A stretch of 15,464 bases of DNA from CAYGZL01 sp964354345 (GTDB taxonomy: Bacteria; Chloroflexota; Anaerolineae; Anaerolineales; UBA4823), in the NCBI GenBank assembly GCA_964354345.1, contig CAYGZL010000070.1:1-15464 (forward strand). Reading direction: 5' to 3'. The notes under the pieces are model-generated. The model saw nothing but the letters and a program-made list of their open reading frames with translations, did no database searches and had not been told where the DNA came from. Shown here in pieces: positions 6,922 through 12,864 of the stretch. Numbering within the stretch: position 1 is the first letter of the stretch; each line of letters starts with the position of its first letter. The translations under genes were made by a program, and so were the position numbers.

Positions 6922-7866
6922 ATGCGAGAAGACCAGCCTCCGAGAGAAACGCAAGATAGTTCCCCGCCGGCGCCGCCGGCTGAAAAAGTCTCGCCGCGCG
7001 GGATCAGCGCCATCCAGGGGGGCGGGGAGGCGGTTGCGCCTGAACCATCCCAACCAGAGCCCCAGACGCTCCAGGAGACTGCGCCGCCCGTAAAGCCGGA
7101 AGCTCATCCGCCCCAGGAGACTGCGCCGCCTGTAAAGCCGGAATCTAGATCAGCGCAGGAAGCTGCCGAGTCTGCCCCTGAAAAAACCGACCTGCAGAAG
7201 AAGAGCCTCCAACCGACTGATCAGCCGCAAATCCAGCCCACCTACCAGGACACCCTGCCGAATGGACAGCTTGCCAACGTGTATGGCAATCCAGAGTGGG
7301 CCAGGCAGTTTAACCATCTAGAAGGTCAGAATGATGAGAAATTCGGGGGAACCTGCGGAATTGTGTCGTGCGAAGACTTGCTGAGACAAAAGGGCATCCA
7401 GACCAACGAAAACGAGCTGGTTAACAAGGCGGCGCGTGAGAAATTATGCACCACCGACAGCACGCCGGACGAGAACGGCGGCACCACGCTTGAGCAGCGC
7501 AACAAATTGCTCAACGAGTCAGGTCTCCCGGCGCATACCGAGGTCGGCGGTAACCTGGAGCAGCTTTCCAGGCAGGTCAAAGATGGTCGCGGGGTGATTA
7601 TCGGGGCCAATGCGGGATATTTGTGGAATGATGCCGGCGCATATGAAGGGGGCATAGCCAACCATGCCGTGGTCGTAACCGGTGTGGCGGAGCACCCTGA
7701 GACCGGAAAACGTCTGGGCTTCTTTATCAACGACAGCGGCACCAACGAGTCTGGTAAGTTTGTGGATGAACAAACCATGCAAAACGCCTGGGTGGATGCG
7801 GGCGGAATGAGCAATGTCACCGATCAACCCATCATCCAGGGTGTGAAGAAAGGTTCCGGGGAGTGA
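6922..7866 (+). CDS. C39/papain-like cysteine-peptidase-like protein with Pro-rich N-terminus and SPRG motif
   Basis: A 314-aa protein in two parts. The N-terminal 115 residues are disordered and proline-rich, with the shared motif VSPRGISAIQG at 23-33 and two copies of QETAPPVKPE in a 14-residue repeat. The C-terminal 190 or so residues resemble a C39/papain-like cysteine-peptidase fold: a probable nucleophile Cys145 in GGTCGIVSCEDLLRQKG, a His248 in ANHAVVVTGV and an Asn270-Asp271 in INDSG that could complete a triad. Such domains mature bacteriocins or act as toxins in polymorphic toxin proteins; which applies cannot be told from sequence. There is no signal peptide, so export, if any, would need a dedicated route. 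It overlaps or abuts the next gene at GTGA, a layout often seen for toxin-immunity pairs. The peptidase call is by motif pattern only. Confidence 0.7.
   Translation: MREDQPPRETQDSSPPAPPAEKVSPRGISAIQGGGEAVAPEPSQPEPQTLQETAPPVKPEAHPPQETAPPVKPESRSAQEAAESAPEKTDLQKKSLQPTDQPQIQPTYQDTLPNGQLANVYGNPEWARQFNHLEGQNDEKFGGTCGIVSCEDLLRQKGIQTNENELVNKAAREKLCTTDSTPDENGGTTLEQRNKLLNESGLPAHTEVGGNLEQLSRQVKDGRGVIIGANAGYLWNDAGAYEGGIANHAVVVTGVAEHPETGKRLGFFINDSGTNESGKFVDEQTMQNAWVDAGGMSNVTDQPIIQGVKKGSGE
7071..7143 (+). repeat. two-copy 42-bp-period tandem repeat inside the peptidase gene
   Basis: A 31-base unit starting CCAGGAGACTGCGCCGCC occurs at 7071-7101 and again at 7113-7143 with a single C-to-T difference at a third codon position. 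The period is 42 bp (14 codons), so the reading frame is kept and the product carries QETAPPVKPE twice. The near identity suggests a recent duplication in the disordered linker. Confidence 0.8.
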
Positions 7867-7871
7867 CGCCG

Positions 7872-8396
7872 ATGGCTGAATCTCAATTGTTGACCTATCC
7901 AGAACTACGCGCCCGCCTGAACCAGCATTGGCTGGCGCAATACGAGCTCCCGACCGAGTTCACCCGCTCGATCCCCCTGCCAACCCTGCGCTGGGGCATT
8001 CCCGGCTACGCCGTCTTCGCCAGCCCGGTCGTGCGCCGGCCAGGTCTCCCCCTGGAGCAGGGCGCGCCGGATCGCTGGTTCGTGGTGGATGCGTATCAGG
8101 CAAACGTGGTGCTGTATGCGCGTTGCCAGGCCTGCCATTTTGCGCCGGGAGAAAGCTGGGGCTCAGTGACGCTACCCCAGACCCATCAAAGCCTGGCTGA
8201 AGCGCGCGCTCAACTGGCGCGCCTCGAAGGTCTGCTGGATGCCCTGGCGCCAAAATTTTTCACCGCTGAACCCATCGCCGCGCCTCATCGGCAGACTTTG
8301 CTGCTGGAGCTTAGCATTACGCTGCCCCAGCCGCTGCACGACCAATATCAGGCGCTCACGCCGGATTTCTATCACTGGCTGTTGGACATTTCATAA
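7872..8396 (+). CDS. hypothetical protein, possible partner/immunity protein of the peptidase-like protein
   Basis: A 174-aa soluble protein with no recognised domain. It has a short N-terminal helical region, a strand-rich centre (WFVVDAYQANVVLYARCQACHF, SWGSVTLPQ), then a helical QSLAEARAQLARLEGLLDAL segment and a YHWLLDIS end. Two starts are plausible. The ATG at 7872 has GGGGAG (7858-7863) eight nt upstream. A GTG at 7863 would overlap the previous stop as GTGA and add MTP. I chose the ATG for its better Shine-Dalgarno. Its position directly after a peptidase-like gene, at the end of the cassette, suits an immunity or inhibitor protein. No sequence feature proves that. Confidence 0.75.
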   Translation: MAESQLLTYPELRARLNQHWLAQYELPTEFTRSIPLPTLRWGIPGYAVFASPVVRRPGLPLEQGAPDRWFVVDAYQANVVLYARCQACHFAPGESWGSVTLPQTHQSLAEARAQLARLEGLLDALAPKFFTAEPIAAPHRQTLLLELSITLPQPLHDQYQALTPDFYHWLLDIS

Positions 8397-8427
8397 CGAG
8401 AAGGGGGATTACATTCCCTGGTTTTGT

Positions 8428-8529
8428 ATGACCTCTCACCCCGACTCGCTCGACTTCTTGCTGGCGCAGCGTGGCTTTTACCACCATTTGTATGTGAGCC
8501 AGTTTAAGGGGCAGATTGTGGAGGCTTAG
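8428..8529 (+). pseudogene. C-terminal remnant of an ABC exporter ATPase
   Basis: A 33-codon frame ending LLAQRGFYHHLYVSQFKGQ. This matches the characteristic last residues of ABC-type exporter half-transporters (MsbA/MdlB-like, usually ELLAxxGxYxxLYxxQF). The original stop TAG (8527-8529) appears kept, but nothing upstream in any frame encodes the transporter body. It therefore looks like the tail of a gene whose other 550 or so codons were deleted by the event that brought the 2184-8396 cassette up to this point. An ATG happens to open the frame at 8428 but the fragment is unlikely to be functional. Confidence 0.6.
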
Positions 8530-8729
8530 CGTCGATTTCCCAATACAGGTGAACCAACCGGTTGCGCAGTCCAGCCATCTTGCGTAGATTGAGGGTCAGG
8601 TCCTCGTCCAGGATCCCGTTTTCCTTCAAGATAACGAATACCTCACGATAGTCCGCTGGAGCCCGTCGCCAGAAGGCACGTGCCATCCGATGAGATGATG
8701 TGGTTGCCGATATTGATGCAACCTTCGAT
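8504..8729 (-). pseudogene. HepT toxin remnant (MNT-HepT system), frameshifted and truncated
   Basis: Read on the minus strand, 8729 down to about 8690 encodes IEGCINIGNHIISSDG, the helix typical of HepT/DUF86 proteins. A shift of frame within GGCACGTGCCTTCTGGCGAC is followed by APADYREVFVILKENGILDE and KMAGLRNRLVHLYWEID. The HepT RNase motif R-x4-H-x-Y is intact as RNRLVHLY. The C-terminus is lost just after WEID, where the frame runs into the ABC exporter remnant and stops at 8504. HepT is the toxin of the MntA-HepT pair, whose Tyr is AMPylated by MntA. The frameshift and missing end make this copy inactive. Confidence 0.75.
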
Positions 8730-8816
8730 CGGCGTCGGGAACAGCGCCCGGCACCATCACCAGCGCGATGTCGACGTCGCTGAAGGGATGTGTCTGTCCG
8801 GTCGCCATCGAGCCGT
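8730..8816 (-). pseudogene. MntA antitoxin (nucleotidyltransferase) remnant
   Basis: Minus-strand frame reading GSMATGQTHPFSDVDIALVM, which contains a perfect GSx10DxD nucleotidyltransferase active-site motif of MntA-type antitoxins. The strand order (antitoxin first, then toxin) is as in MNT-HepT operons. Only about 28 codons remain. The left edge is joined directly to the HepT remnant near 8730, so the C-terminal two thirds of MntA and the start of HepT have been deleted. The right edge abuts the stop of the DUF1801 gene at 8817. A short open frame still spans the fragment but has no plausible function. Confidence 0.72.
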
Positions 8817-9197
8817 TTACCCCCTCCTGGCCTTTCTCTCGGCATTTCTCAAATTTTCAGCCACCCGAAACCTGACGATACGACTGACCAAATCCAACGG
8901 CAAGGGCTGGTCGATTGGAAACTGTACGGAACCTTTCCCGCCTTGATAGACCGATAGTTCCTGTTTAAAGGCTTCGATGCCTCGTGGCGCAGGATAAAAT
9001 CCAATGTGCCTTTTAAAAGCTGCAAAATGGACCAGGTTGCCTTTCAGGTAGAAGGTCGGCATTTGATAGCTGATTTTTTCAACCGCTTCTGGCGCGGCAG
9101 CCTTGATCACCGTCCGCAGCTCTGCGAGTTTACTCTGCACGTTTTCCGGGAAACTGGCGATGTACTCATCGATCGAAGTAAATCTGCTGGTATTCAT
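8817..9197 (-). CDS. DUF1801 / YdhG-like protein
   Basis: A 126-aa cytoplasmic protein of the DUF1801 family (YdhG/YyaL-like, including proteins annotated as iron chaperones or Fra-like). It begins MNTSRFTSIDEYIASFPENV and continues with the family hallmarks LRTVIKAAAPEAVEKISYQMPTFYLKG, HFAAFKRHIGFYP and VRFRVAENL, so it appears full length. Its biochemical role is not established from sequence. The ATG at 9197-9195 has TGAGG at 9210-9206 and a TATAAT 38 nt further upstream, so it is probably a single-gene unit. Its stop is directly against the MntA remnant, which may have replaced its original downstream region. Confidence 0.88.
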   Translation of the reverse strand: MNTSRFTSIDEYIASFPENVQSKLAELRTVIKAAAPEAVEKISYQMPTFYLKGNLVHFAAFKRHIGFYPAPRGIEAFKQELSVYQGGKGSVQFPIDQPLPLDLVSRIVRFRVAENLRNAERKARRG

Positions 9198-9234
9198 AAA
9201 GCAAACCTCATCAAAAAATCTCTGATTTCGGCTG

Positions 9235-9240
9235 ATTATA
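9235..9240 (-). promoter_or_regulatory. -10 element of the DUF1801 gene
   Basis: The minus strand reads TATAAT at 9240-9235, 38 nt before the ATG at 9197, inside TATATAAT. A convincing -35 is not seen 16-18 nt upstream. The match is perfect but short and AT-rich, so confidence is modest. Confidence 0.4.
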
Positions 9241-9560
9241 TACTGATTCCGTACATCTGGATTTACCCGCGTTCTCCACGTCCGATTTCACTTCGCTCCC
9301 GCCTGTCTCCGGATGGTGCGACGACTGAGATTACTTCGAGTACTCGTAATGACGATTCACTCGTGTCCAAGGAGATCATTCGAATACTGAAACATGATAA
9401 TGTAAAACTCTGTGACTGTTATCGTCCCGGAAGAAATTTGGCCCACATCCGAGCCGAAATCAACTATGATATGGGAATGGACACCTGGCAGAAGTGAGCC
9501 GGGGTGCATTTAGATATTTTCTCGGTTGGATGGTAAATATACGAGGGGATTTTATTTGAA

Positions 9561-9586
9561 CCGCTAGGCGCTAAGACCGCTAAGGC
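9561..9586 (+). repeat. short tandem GCTA(A/G)G motif, three copies
   Basis: CCGCTAGG, CGCTAAGA and CCGCTAAGG follow one another at 8-9 nt spacing. The unit resembles CGCTAAG-type extragenic repeats that occur scattered in some Chloroflexota and cyanobacterial genomes. It lies 24 nt upstream of the -35 of the MBL promoter. A role as regulatory site or decayed interspersed repeat cannot be separated from one copy. Confidence 0.45.
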
Positions 9587-9609
9587 TGCACAGATCAAGC
9601 AGGATAATA

Positions 9610-9637
9610 TTGACTTTCCTAAAATGGATGCTATAGT
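9610..9637 (+). promoter_or_regulatory. predicted promoter of the MBL operon (leaderless)
   Basis: TTGACT (9610-9615) and TATAGT (9632-9637) are spaced by 16 nt, with 5/6 matches each. The expected transcription start, about 7 nt after the -10, falls at 9644-9645, on the A of the ATG at 9645. No Shine-Dalgarno precedes that ATG, which agrees with a leaderless mRNA. Confidence 0.55.
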
Positions 9638-9644
9638 ATAAATA

Positions 9645-10256
9645 ATGTCACTGCCCACCCCCATCACCATCGTCAACGCCAGCTACCGCTCCACCAACTA
9701 TTGGGTGATCAGCGCTGCAAATGAACGGTTGCTGGTCGACCTCGGCTGGCCCGGAACGCTGGGCATCCTGCGAGCAAACTTGAAACGCAAGGGCGTGCCG
9801 CTGCGGGAGATCCGCTACGCCCTCGCCACTCACTACCACATCGATCACGCCGGGCTGGCACAGGAGCTGAAGCAGGCTGGCGTGGCGCTGCTCGTGCTCG
9901 AAACGCAAACAGAGGCCATTCCCGCCATGAAGCAGTGGACCAAGCCGCAGGATCACTACGTGGACATATCGCTGGACGGCAACGTGAACCTGGCTTTCGC
10001 CGATAGTCGGCAGTTGCTTCAGCAAATTGGCGTTGCGGGCGCCATCCTGCACACCCCAGGACATTCTGACGACAGCGTGTCGCTCCTGCTGGACGATGGT
10101 GCGGCCTTCACCGGCGACCTCACACCGCTGCCTTTGGCGGGGGATGACGAGACAGGTAGGGCGGTCGTCGCAAGCTGGCGGCTCTTGCGGCAGCACGGCG
10201 CGCAACGCATTTATCCCGGTCACGGACCGGTGCGCCTCCTGGAGGCAGAGTTGTGA
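9645..10256 (+). CDS. metallo-beta-lactamase-fold hydrolase
   Basis: A 203-aa cytoplasmic enzyme of the MBL fold, of the glyoxalase II-like branch by size. The metal ligands are all present: HYHIDH (63-68), with H63, H65, D67 and H68; H140 in HTPGHSDDS; D158 in FTGDLTP; and H193 in YPGHGP. Such proteins bind two zinc or iron ions and hydrolyse thioesters, lactones or phosphoesters; the substrate here is unknown. The start is kept at 9645 because the opening PITIVNASYRSTNYWVI is the normal first strand of the fold and no alternative start gives a complete one. It has no ribosome binding site (see its promoter). It is the first gene of an operon with the exported TPR-like protein (7-nt gap) and the aldo/keto reductase (2-nt gap). 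Confidence 0.9.
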   Translation: MSLPTPITIVNASYRSTNYWVISAANERLLVDLGWPGTLGILRANLKRKGVPLREIRYALATHYHIDHAGLAQELKQAGVALLVLETQTEAIPAMKQWTKPQDHYVDISLDGNVNLAFADSRQLLQQIGVAGAILHTPGHSDDSVSLLLDDGAAFTGDLTPLPLAGDDETGRAVVASWRLLRQHGAQRIYPGHGPVRLLEAEL

Positions 10257-10263
10257 GAAAATT

Positions 10264-11943
10264 ATGTCTGTTCATCGCCGACAGTCTGTTGTTATCTCGG
10301 TCTGCGGCCTGCTGCTGACCTGTATCTTGCTCAGCACGCTGTTCTCAGCGCCGGTACGAGCCGGCGCGGCGCAGCCGATTTTTCCGGGGGCCAGCAGCAT
10401 CCAACCCGGAGAGAAAACTCCCATTCAGATGATGAAACAGGTCGTGACGATCACGATCCGGCCCGGGACCGAAGCCGATAACGGCTTGCTTAATCTCAAT
10501 ACGGAGATTTACAGGTTTTCTTCCCCGGTGTGGTTCCAGGCCATTGCCGAGGTGGAAGCCGTTTTTACGATGAAAAATCCGACCAGCCAGGCGGTGAGCA
10601 GCACGGTCTGGTTCCCGCTGGCCTCCGCCCTGGAAAATGTGGATTGGAAGCTAAATCCCGGTGAAAATCCGTTGCGCATCCAACAAATCCTGGCAGTCGT
10701 GGGTCGCAATCCGATCGGCTTCACCCTCAAAGAGCTGCCCAACCCACAAGGCGCCGACAAACTGCCCCTGCCCTGGGCGAGCTTTCCAGCCACCTTCCCC
10801 GCCGAGGCGGAAACGGTCATCAGCGTCAGCTATAAGCTGCCGCTTCAGCCGGTGCGGAGAGTTTTGGCCTTTTACCATATCTTCCATACTGCGGCAGGCT
10901 GGGCGGGAGCGATCGGTTCGACTGAGCTGATCTTGAACCTGCCATATCCGGCTTCGGTGGAGACGATTGCTGGCATCCCCGCTGGTGGTCTGCGGCTGCC
11001 TCCTTACAGCTTCCCGTGGATGCAGGCCGATTTACCGATCAACTACCGGCTGGAGGGGAACCAGGTGCGCTTCTTGTGGACGGACTTAGAGCCGGATGCG
11101 CAAGATGATTTTGCGGTCTGGCTGCGCACACCCGCCACATGGCAGGAGCTGGAAACGGCCCGCGCCGCGGTGCTGGCGAAACCGCAGGATGGACGCGCCT
11201 GGCTGACTCTGGCCTCGACCTACTATTCACAGTTGGGTCTCGATTTCAATGACCTTTTTATTTTTAACCCGACCATGCTCTCCGCCGGCCTGGCTGCCTA
11301 CCAGAAAGCCGCCGATTTGCTGCCGTATCATCCCGCCCCGCATGCCGGCCTGGGACTGCTGACCCTGGCGCCATATATCAAGGATAGGAATGCGCCCTCC
11401 GACGTGATCCAATCCGTACAGGCTGAATTAAAAATCGCCAAAGCGTTAGAGGCCAGGTATCCTGCCTGGACGAAAGACGCCGGTAATTCGCGCTGGCTGT
11501 TGAGCCGGTTGAGCAGCGCAGTAGAGGCTTACTTTATGAACCAGGCCACCGCTGAAATCTTATCGGCCACGCAAGAAGTTGCTGAACAGACCCGTCGGGC
11601 AGTGATACATGAAACCTACTCCGCCAGGCCGACCAGTCAATTTACCCTGACCGCAAAGCCATCCGGGACGCCCACACGGACTACGACGCCAACGGTAACA
11701 CTCACCCCGACCGCGCTCCCAACCCGAACGTTTACTCCCACTGCACGGCCAACCGAGACGCTCGTCCCAACCGCAACGCCCGTCCCCTCGGCAGCTCCTT
11801 CGCCTGCAGCGACTACACCGCTTGAAACTGCACCGACAGCCGGCATTGGATGGGGCTGGCTCATCCTGGCGGCAGGTGGAGGGGTGGGCCTGGGCGTGGT
11901 GGGCAGCCTAGCCTGGCAAAAATTACGAAGGCGTAATAGATAA
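10264..11943 (+). CDS. exported, C-terminally membrane-anchored protein with TPR-like region
   Basis: A 559-aa protein. A signal peptide occupies residues 1-35 (positive MSVHRRQ, hydrophobic core, cleavage near PVRA-GAA), so the start is the ATG at 10264; an in-frame extension back to 10027 would overlap the MBL gene and bury the signal. Residues from about 85 to 270 hold beta-rich segments such as VWFQAIAEVEAVFTMKNPTS, which recall the VIT/DUF-type domains of surface proteins. A TPR-like helical region (about 310-370: GRAWLTLASTYYSQL, YQKAADLLPYHPAPHAGLG) follows. A Thr-Pro linker (about 455-523) leads to a membrane helix (about 530-550) and a KLRRRNR cytoplasmic anchor. The layout matches cell-surface proteins of Anaerolineae. 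Function is unknown; it shares the MBL operon. Confidence 0.85.
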   Translation: MSVHRRQSVVISVCGLLLTCILLSTLFSAPVRAGAAQPIFPGASSIQPGEKTPIQMMKQVVTITIRPGTEADNGLLNLNTEIYRFSSPVWFQAIAEVEAVFTMKNPTSQAVSSTVWFPLASALENVDWKLNPGENPLRIQQILAVVGRNPIGFTLKELPNPQGADKLPLPWASFPATFPAEAETVISVSYKLPLQPVRRVLAFYHIFHTAAGWAGAIGSTELILNLPYPASVETIAGIPAGGLRLPPYSFPWMQADLPINYRLEGNQVRFLWTDLEPDAQDDFAVWLRTPATWQELETARAAVLAKPQDGRAWLTLASTYYSQLGLDFNDLFIFNPTMLSAGLAAYQKAADLLPYHPAPHAGLGLLTLAPYIKDRNAPSDVIQSVQAELKIAKALEARYPAWTKDAGNSRWLLSRLSSAVEAYFMNQATAEILSATQEVAEQTRRAVIHETYSARPTSQFTLTAKPSGTPTRTTTPTVTLTPTALPTRTFTPTARPTETLVPTATPVPSAAPSPAATTPLETAPTAGIGWGWLILAAGGGVGLGVVGSLAWQKLRRRNR

Positions 11944-11945
11944 AT

Positions 11946-12806
11946 ATGATTTCTAGAATTCCCTTTGGACGTACTGGACACGCAAGCAGCCGGCTCATTT
12001 TCGGATCATATGCCCTGAGCAGCGCCACCCCGGCCGAGGCGGATGGCATGCTTGAACTGCTGTTCGAGTACGGCGTGAACCACATCGACACCGCCCCGAT
12101 GTATGGGAATGCCGAGCAGCTAATCGGAGCCTGGATGGGGAGGCATCGCGATAATTTCTTCCTTGCGACCAAGACGCGCAGCCGCTCCTATGAAGGGGCA
12201 TGGAAAAATCTGCGGTGTTCATTGGATCGTTTGAGAGTTGATTCGATTGATCTATGGCAGATGCACGGGCTGACCAATCCTGTCGGTTGGGAAAAAGCCA
12301 TGGGGCCCGGCGGAGCCCTGGAGGCTTTTCTTGAGGCGCGCGAGAAAGGCCTGGTGCGGTTTTTGGGAGTGACCGGGCATGGCAACCAGGTCGCTGAAAT
12401 GCATCTCCGAAGCCTGGAAAGGTTTGATTTTGACTCGGTGATGCTGCTTTATAATTATCGCCAGATGCAGAATCCCCGCTACGCCGCTGACTTCAATCAA
12501 TCAGTCGCCATCTGCCGTGAGCGAAATGTGGCGGTACAAACGATCAAATCGATTGCCTGGCGTCCGGCAGGGAAAGGTCCCCGGACTTATCATACGTATT
12601 TCTATGAGCCGCTAGAGAGCCAGGATGCCATTGATAAGTCGGTGCATTGGGCGATGGGTTTACAAAACAGCTTTGTGATCACGGCAGGAGATATGCATTT
12701 TCTCCCGAAAATGTTAGCCGCGGCTGAGCGCTATGAAAAGCGACCCTCGGACATAGACATGCAAGCTATGGTCGAGGCGTTGGATATCCAACCTGTCTTT
12801 CGATAG
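11946..12806 (+). CDS. aldo/keto reductase
   Basis: A 286-aa NAD(P)H-dependent oxidoreductase of the aldo/keto reductase superfamily, which reduces carbonyls or oxidises alcohols in the cytoplasm. The catalytic tetrad is present: Asp48 and Tyr53 in HIDTAPMYG, Lys76 in ATKTR and His107 in QMHG. The barrel continues with VRFLGVTGHGNQ and a VMLLYNYRQMQNP block. The C-terminus (VITAGDMHFLPKMLAAAERYEKRPSDID) is shorter than in fully developed AKRs, and it lacks the Cys cluster found in the ferredoxin-type AKRs. Substrate unknown. It begins 2 nt after the previous stop with a poor Shine-Dalgarno, so it is probably translated by coupling. Last gene of the operon. Confidence 0.93.
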   Translation: MISRIPFGRTGHASSRLIFGSYALSSATPAEADGMLELLFEYGVNHIDTAPMYGNAEQLIGAWMGRHRDNFFLATKTRSRSYEGAWKNLRCSLDRLRVDSIDLWQMHGLTNPVGWEKAMGPGGALEAFLEAREKGLVRFLGVTGHGNQVAEMHLRSLERFDFDSVMLLYNYRQMQNPRYAADFNQSVAICRERNVAVQTIKSIAWRPAGKGPRTYHTYFYEPLESQDAIDKSVHWAMGLQNSFVITAGDMHFLPKMLAAAERYEKRPSDIDMQAMVEALDIQPVFR

Positions 12807-12819
12807 GTCAGAAACCATC

Positions 12820-12850
12820 GGGATGTCCGTTCTACACGAAAGGACATCTC
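12820..12850 (+). promoter_or_regulatory. hairpin directly upstream of a ribosome binding site
   Basis: GGGATGTCC (12820-12828) and GGACATCTC (12842-12850) form a 9-bp stem with one G-U pair and a 13-nt loop. It is 3 nt from AGGAG (12854-12858). No T-run follows, so it is not a standard intrinsic terminator. It may stabilise the mRNA between the reductase and the lipoprotein gene or tune access to the ribosome binding site. Confidence 0.45.
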
Positions 12851-12864
12851 AAAAGGAGAACATT

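Larger units (their letters stand above)
9198..9644. other. 447-bp non-coding region with short repeats and two promoters
   Basis: No gene can be supported here. Lower GC than the flanks. It holds the DUF1801 promoter at its left end and the MBL promoter at its right end. In between are a palindrome CGAGTACTCG (9337-9346) inside a GAGATTACTTCG...CTCGTAATGACG block, which resembles interspersed extragenic repeats seen in environmental genomes, and a CGCTAAG tandem (9561-9586). A plus-strand open frame runs through from the antisense side of DUF1801 to 9497 but has no recognisable product and no ribosome binding site. Confidence 0.6.

Noticed and set aside
8402..8425. Possible terminator after the cassette (AGGGGG/TTCCCT stem, then GGTTTT)
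   Set aside because: Only four Watson-Crick pairs plus two G-U pairs and a short T-run; too weak to call.
8239..8529. 96-codon frame ending in the ABC exporter tail
   Set aside because: Its first 60 or so codons are out-of-frame sequence of the 7872 gene; only the last 33 resemble a real protein.
9006..9497. 163-codon plus-strand open frame over the DUF1801 gene and spacer
   Set aside because: Its first part is antisense to DUF1801 and the rest runs through repeat-like sequence; no domain recognised.
10027..10263. Upstream extension of the exported protein to 10027
   Set aside because: It would overlap the MBL gene by 230 bp, and the signal peptide begins only at 10264.
12823..12864. ATG 12823 as start of the ZU5-like lipoprotein
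   Set aside because: No ribosome site, and it runs through the hairpin; GTG 12865 has an ideal AGGAG and gives a proper lipoprotein signal.
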